A DNA stretch of 7,346 bases from Halobacteroidaceae bacterium. GTDB taxonomy: Bacteria; Bacillota; Halanaerobiia; B1SED10-174. The notes beneath the pieces are model-generated. The model was not told the origin of the DNA. It searched no databases and worked only from the letters and a program-made list of their open reading frames with translations. The translations under genes were made by a program, and so were the position numbers. Every line of letters starts with the position of its first letter. The stretch's first letter is position 1. The stretch is from NCBI GenBank assembly GCA_003550445.1, contig PUKG01000263.1:1-7346 (forward strand). The letters run 5' to 3'. Below are positions 4,390 to 7,346 of the stretch, piece by piece.

Positions 4390-7323
4390 TTAATCTTCAA
4401 TAATTTCTTTAAAAAGTTTGACTAAATTCGGGTCAAACTGAGATCCAGAATTGTTTTCCAGTTCAACAAGGGCTTCTTCCCTGGTCATCTTTTCTTTATA
4501 TGGCCTCCCGCTGGTCATTACCTCATAGGCTTCTACAAGTGCAATTATCCTTGCGGGTAATGGGATCTCCTCTCCTTTAAGGCCCTGGGGATATCCTCTA
4601 CCGTCCCACCTTTCGTGGTGGGTAAGAATTAAGTCCGCAACCTGGGAAAATTCCTGGGAAGATTCCGCAATTCGATAGCCAATTTCCGGGTGCCTTTTTA
4701 CAATTTCCCACTCTTTCCGGGAAAGAGAAGTTTCTTTCTTTAAAATTTCCTCGGGGATCGCAATTTTCCCTATGTCATGAATATCGGCAAGGAGTTCCAA
4801 CTTCTCCAGGTACCCTTTTTTCAATCCAAGCTTTTCCCCGAGGGCATTTGCCAATTCCCGAATCCTGCGGACGTGGGTTTCATCTTCGTTGGTTCGAGAA
4901 GCAAGATTTCTCCGCAGAGAAGAAATAATAGAATTCCGGATATTACGGCTTTCTGTAAGTTTATTGCTGTACATGTCATTTTCTGCCCTTTTCAATACCT
5001 CTCCCACATCTTCCACCGGGTCTTCTTTGCTGGATACTCCCAGGGAAATACTGGGCTGGATTGGAGTGTTTTCGCTTTCCTGGCAGACTTTTTGGATCCG
5101 TCTGCAGATGTTTTTTGCTTCTTCTCCGTCTGTAGCGGGGAGCAAAATTGCGAATTCGTCTCCCCCCCAGCGGGCAATAATATCTTCATTTCGGCAGGTT
5201 TCTTTAAGAATTCTCGCCATTTCCTGGAGGAGGCGGTCCCCCTCCTGATGGCCAAAGACATCATTGGTTAGCTTCAGCCCGTTGGCATCTCCAATAATAA
5301 TGCTTACAGGCATTTGCCGCCTGGTATTCAGTCGTTTAAGTTCTTCTTCAAAATAAGCCCGGTTATAAAGGTTTGTCAGGTTATCGTGAAAACTAATGTA
5401 ACGGATTTTTTTCTCGGATTTTATCCGCTTTAAGGCTTCTGTTGTATGGGAAATTAAAAGCTCCGCCAGGTCCTTGTCTTCCTGTCCAAAAGCACCGACT
5501 TCTTCGGAAATAACCTGGAAAATTCCCAGATCTCCGATTGGCAAACTAATTGCAGACCGATACCTGGATTTTACCGGGGTTGCCCCCGGAGCTTTTTGAA
5601 TATCATCAACCAGGAAGGTTTTTCCCTGCATATAGGTCTGTCCTCCCAGTCCCTTATCGCAGGGCATGGTAGCCGACCCATCGATGGGAACTCCTGAAGA
5701 GGTAGCTTTGGGAACAAAAAAACCGTCTTCAACAATGTCCAGTGTACAGATGTTAAAATTAAGTATTTCCTCGGCAGCCTCCACTGTTAAATTGTAAACC
5801 TCTTCTTCTGTCTGGCTTCTCTCCATTTTTATGGCAACATCATGGAGTTTCTCAATCTTGGTTTTGCTTTCCCTCAGGGCTTCTTCCATTTCTTTTTGCT
5901 GGGTAACATCCCGGAAAACCAGTACCGCTCCTTCAATATTCCCCTGTTCATCTTTTATCGGGGCTGCACTGTCATCAATGGGCAGCTCACGCCCATCCTT
6001 TGTAATTAGCATTGTGTGCCGGTCAATACCCACTATCTCATGGGTTGAAAGCACCCTTTTTATTGGGTTTTCAACCTTATTCCCCGTTTTTTCATTATAA
6101 ATATTGAAAATTTTCTCCATGGGCTGGTTTTTGGCCTCTTGGTTACTCCAACCCGTAAGTTTTTCTGCCACCGGGTTCATTAATTTAATATAACCTCCCA
6201 CATCACAGGCTATAACTGCGTCCCCTATGCTGTTAAGGGTTGTACTAAGCCAATCTTCGCTTTCCCGGAGGGCCCTTTCTCTTGCCCTTATTGACTCAGA
6301 CATTAATTTAATGTTACCCGCAAGGTCGTTAAACTCCCTGTAGCTACCCTGGGCTAACTCCAGTTCATAATTTCCCCCCGCAATTTTTTTGACCTTTTCT
6401 GCCAGGGTGTTAAAAGCCACCATAAACTGGCGGAGGTTAACCATGGCGAGGAAAATTGCAAGGCCAAGGCCGGCAATTCCCCACATCCAGAAGACCCTTG
6501 TTATCCTGTCCACAGGGGCAAAAGCCTCCTGGGTAAAACGGGTTACAACCACAGGCCATCCGGTCTGGGAGGTCAGGGCAACACTGGCCAGGATATCATG
6601 GTTTTGAAATGGGCCCCGGTAATTCCCTTCATCCCCGGCAAGCCCCTGCTGGACAACTTCCAGGTCTGAAACGTTTACCCTCTGCCTGGGAAGGGAGGGA
6701 TCGGTGTGGCCGATAAAGGTTCCCCGGGTATCTGTAATCCCAACGAAAAAGAAGTCGGGCATGGCCACCCGGCGGGCAATTATATTATTTAACTCTGCAA
6801 TATTAAGGTAACCCACAACCATTTTTTCTTCAATTGGCTTGGTTACGGTTAAAGTTGGATCGCCAGTCTGGGGGGAAATAAAAGTTTCTGACCAGAAAAC
6901 TTCTTCAGATTCAAGGCTTTTCTCGTAAAAAGGCTGGCGGCTCATATCCAGACCAACCAGTTCAGGATCAAGGGGTGCAATATGTTCTACATTTCCATTT
7001 GAATCCAGAACCTGGATCATTTCAAAAAAAACGAAGTTTTCTGTAACTGTTTCCAGGTAGAGATCAAACTGTTCCGGATTTAGGGAATCTTTCAAAAATA
7101 AATCCCCTACCTGCCCCAGGATATTTTCAGGTTCATCCAGGAATTTTTCCACTTCCCCCGCAAGGGACCTAGCAAGCTGCATATTATTTGTGGTTATTTC
7201 CTCCTCCAGGGAGCTGGTCATAATATCCATTGCGGAAAAAGCAACGGCAAAAAGAGGCAGAACTGCCACAAGGACACATGTAGTTATTAAGATTGTTTTA
7301 ATGCTCCGCCCTTTTTTACGCAT
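4390..7323 (-). CDS. Membrane sensor with dCACHE-HAMP-PAS-GAF-GGDEF-HD-GYP domains (c-di-GMP turnover)
   Basis: This 977-residue protein likely senses an extracellular signal and adjusts cyclic di-GMP. It begins with a basic tip and a membrane helix (about 8-30), then an extracellular dCACHE-like region (about 35-265), a second helix (about 277-298) and a HAMP-like linker (about 299-350). A PAS domain follows (about 355-475, with NSIGDAVIACD and VLVFRDVTQQKEMEEAL), then a GAF domain (about 490-630). The GGDEF domain (about 640-790) keeps the intact signature at 720-724, metal-binding Asp679 in GDANGLKLTND, and an RxxD inhibitory site (711-714) five residues before it, so it looks like an active, product-inhibited diguanylate cyclase. 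The HD-GYP domain (about 800-970) keeps HDIGK (849-853), His878, HHERWDGRGYP (902-912) and TSGRPY (937-942), consistent with c-di-GMP hydrolysis. The start ATG follows GGAAGGTGG. The input ligand cannot be told from sequence. The AhpD-like selenoprotein gene lies 37 bp downstream. Confidence 0.93.
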   Translation of the reverse strand: MRKKGRSIKTILITTCVLVAVLPLFAVAFSAMDIMTSSLEEEITTNNMQLARSLAGEVEKFLDEPENILGQVGDLFLKDSLNPEQFDLYLETVTENFVFFEMIQVLDSNGNVEHIAPLDPELVGLDMSRQPFYEKSLESEEVFWSETFISPQTGDPTLTVTKPIEEKMVVGYLNIAELNNIIARRVAMPDFFFVGITDTRGTFIGHTDPSLPRQRVNVSDLEVVQQGLAGDEGNYRGPFQNHDILASVALTSQTGWPVVVTRFTQEAFAPVDRITRVFWMWGIAGLGLAIFLAMVNLRQFMVAFNTLAEKVKKIAGGNYELELAQGSYREFNDLAGNIKLMSESIRARERALRESEDWLSTTLNSIGDAVIACDVGGYIKLMNPVAEKLTGWSNQEAKNQPMEKIFNIYNEKTGNKVENPIKRVLSTHEIVGIDRHTMLITKDGRELPIDDSAAPIKDEQGNIEGAVLVFRDVTQQKEMEEALRESKTKIEKLHDVAIKMERSQTEEEVYNLTVEAAEEILNFNICTLDIVEDGFFVPKATSSGVPIDGSATMPCDKGLGGQTYMQGKTFLVDDIQKAPGATPVKSRYRSAISLPIGDLGIFQVISEEVGAFGQEDKDLAELLISHTTEALKRIKSEKKIRYISFHDNLTNLYNRAYFEEELKRLNTRRQMPVSIIIGDANGLKLTNDVFGHQEGDRLLQEMARILKETCRNEDIIARWGGDEFAILLPATDGEEAKNICRRIQKVCQESENTPIQPSISLGVSSKEDPVEDVGEVLKRAENDMYSNKLTESRNIRNSIISSLRRNLASRTNEDETHVRRIRELANALGEKLGLKKGYLEKLELLADIHDIGKIAIPEEILKKETSLSRKEWEIVKRHPEIGYRIAESSQEFSQVADLILTHHERWDGRGYPQGLKGEEIPLPARIIALVEAYEVMTSGRPYKEKMTREEALVELENNSGSQFDPNLVKLFKEIIED

Positions 7324-7346
7324 TAATAATCCACCTTCCGGAAAGA

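Noticed and set aside
4116..4400. A 94-residue stand-alone protein ending at the TGA
   Set aside because: It would end just before the conserved redox residue and His of the family. The frame continues for 97 intact, family-like codons, and the better start is at 4352.
4992..5264. Minus-strand open frame of 90 codons inside the sensor gene
   Set aside because: It is an alternative frame within the GGDEF coding region and shows no family similarity.
4777..5271. Plus-strand open frames of 164 and 119 codons opposite the GGDEF region
   Set aside because: They are antisense to well-conserved GGDEF/HD-GYP coding sequence, and their translations resemble no family I recognise.

Overview
The window carries a riboflavin biosynthesis operon and, upstream of it, a two-gene unit made of a large c-di-GMP signalling protein and a small AhpD/carboxymuconolactone-decarboxylase (CMD) family protein. 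All real genes lie on the minus strand, so transcription runs from position 7346 towards position 1. Strong AGGAGG-type ribosome binding sites, an FMN riboswitch with a downstream terminator, the ribD-ribE-ribBA-ribH order and a GGDEF/HD-GYP protein of the anaerobe type suggest a Firmicute, most likely a clostridial or Desulfotomaculum-like anaerobe. This is inference; no marker gene is present.

Layout from high to low coordinates: (1) 7323-4390, a 977-residue membrane sensor with dCACHE, HAMP, PAS, GAF, GGDEF and HD-GYP modules. (2) 4352-3822, after a 37-bp gap, an AhpD-like gene with an in-frame TGA exactly where the second cysteine of the family's CxxC motif belongs. The frame continues for 97 more codons of family-like sequence. 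A small hairpin with a GG-starting loop lies 17 nt after the TGA, as in bacterial SECIS elements. I read it as a CxxU selenoprotein of 176 residues. (3) 3816-3560, a sigma-A-type promoter, a full FMN (RFN) aptamer, an accessory hairpin and an intrinsic terminator. (4) 3536-165, ribD, ribE, ribBA and ribH, tightly packed or overlapping, ended by a strong terminator at 128-159. (5) 32-1, the probable first ten codons of another minus-strand gene.

The four rib genes encode every committed enzyme from GTP and ribulose 5-phosphate to riboflavin except the intermediate phosphatase, and FMN represses them through the riboswitch. A stretch of the aptamer's 5' strand is exactly complementary to the terminator's 5' arm, giving a ready antiterminator. 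TGA also ends ribD and ribBA, so it is a normal stop codon here; this supports site-specific selenocysteine recoding in the AhpD-like gene over a reassigned code.

The main finding is the candidate CxxU selenoprotein, which standard annotation would truncate at 94 or fewer residues or call a pseudogene. Secondary points are an apparent AUC start for ribD, the riboswitch switching geometry, and the linkage of the selenoprotein to a c-di-GMP sensor.
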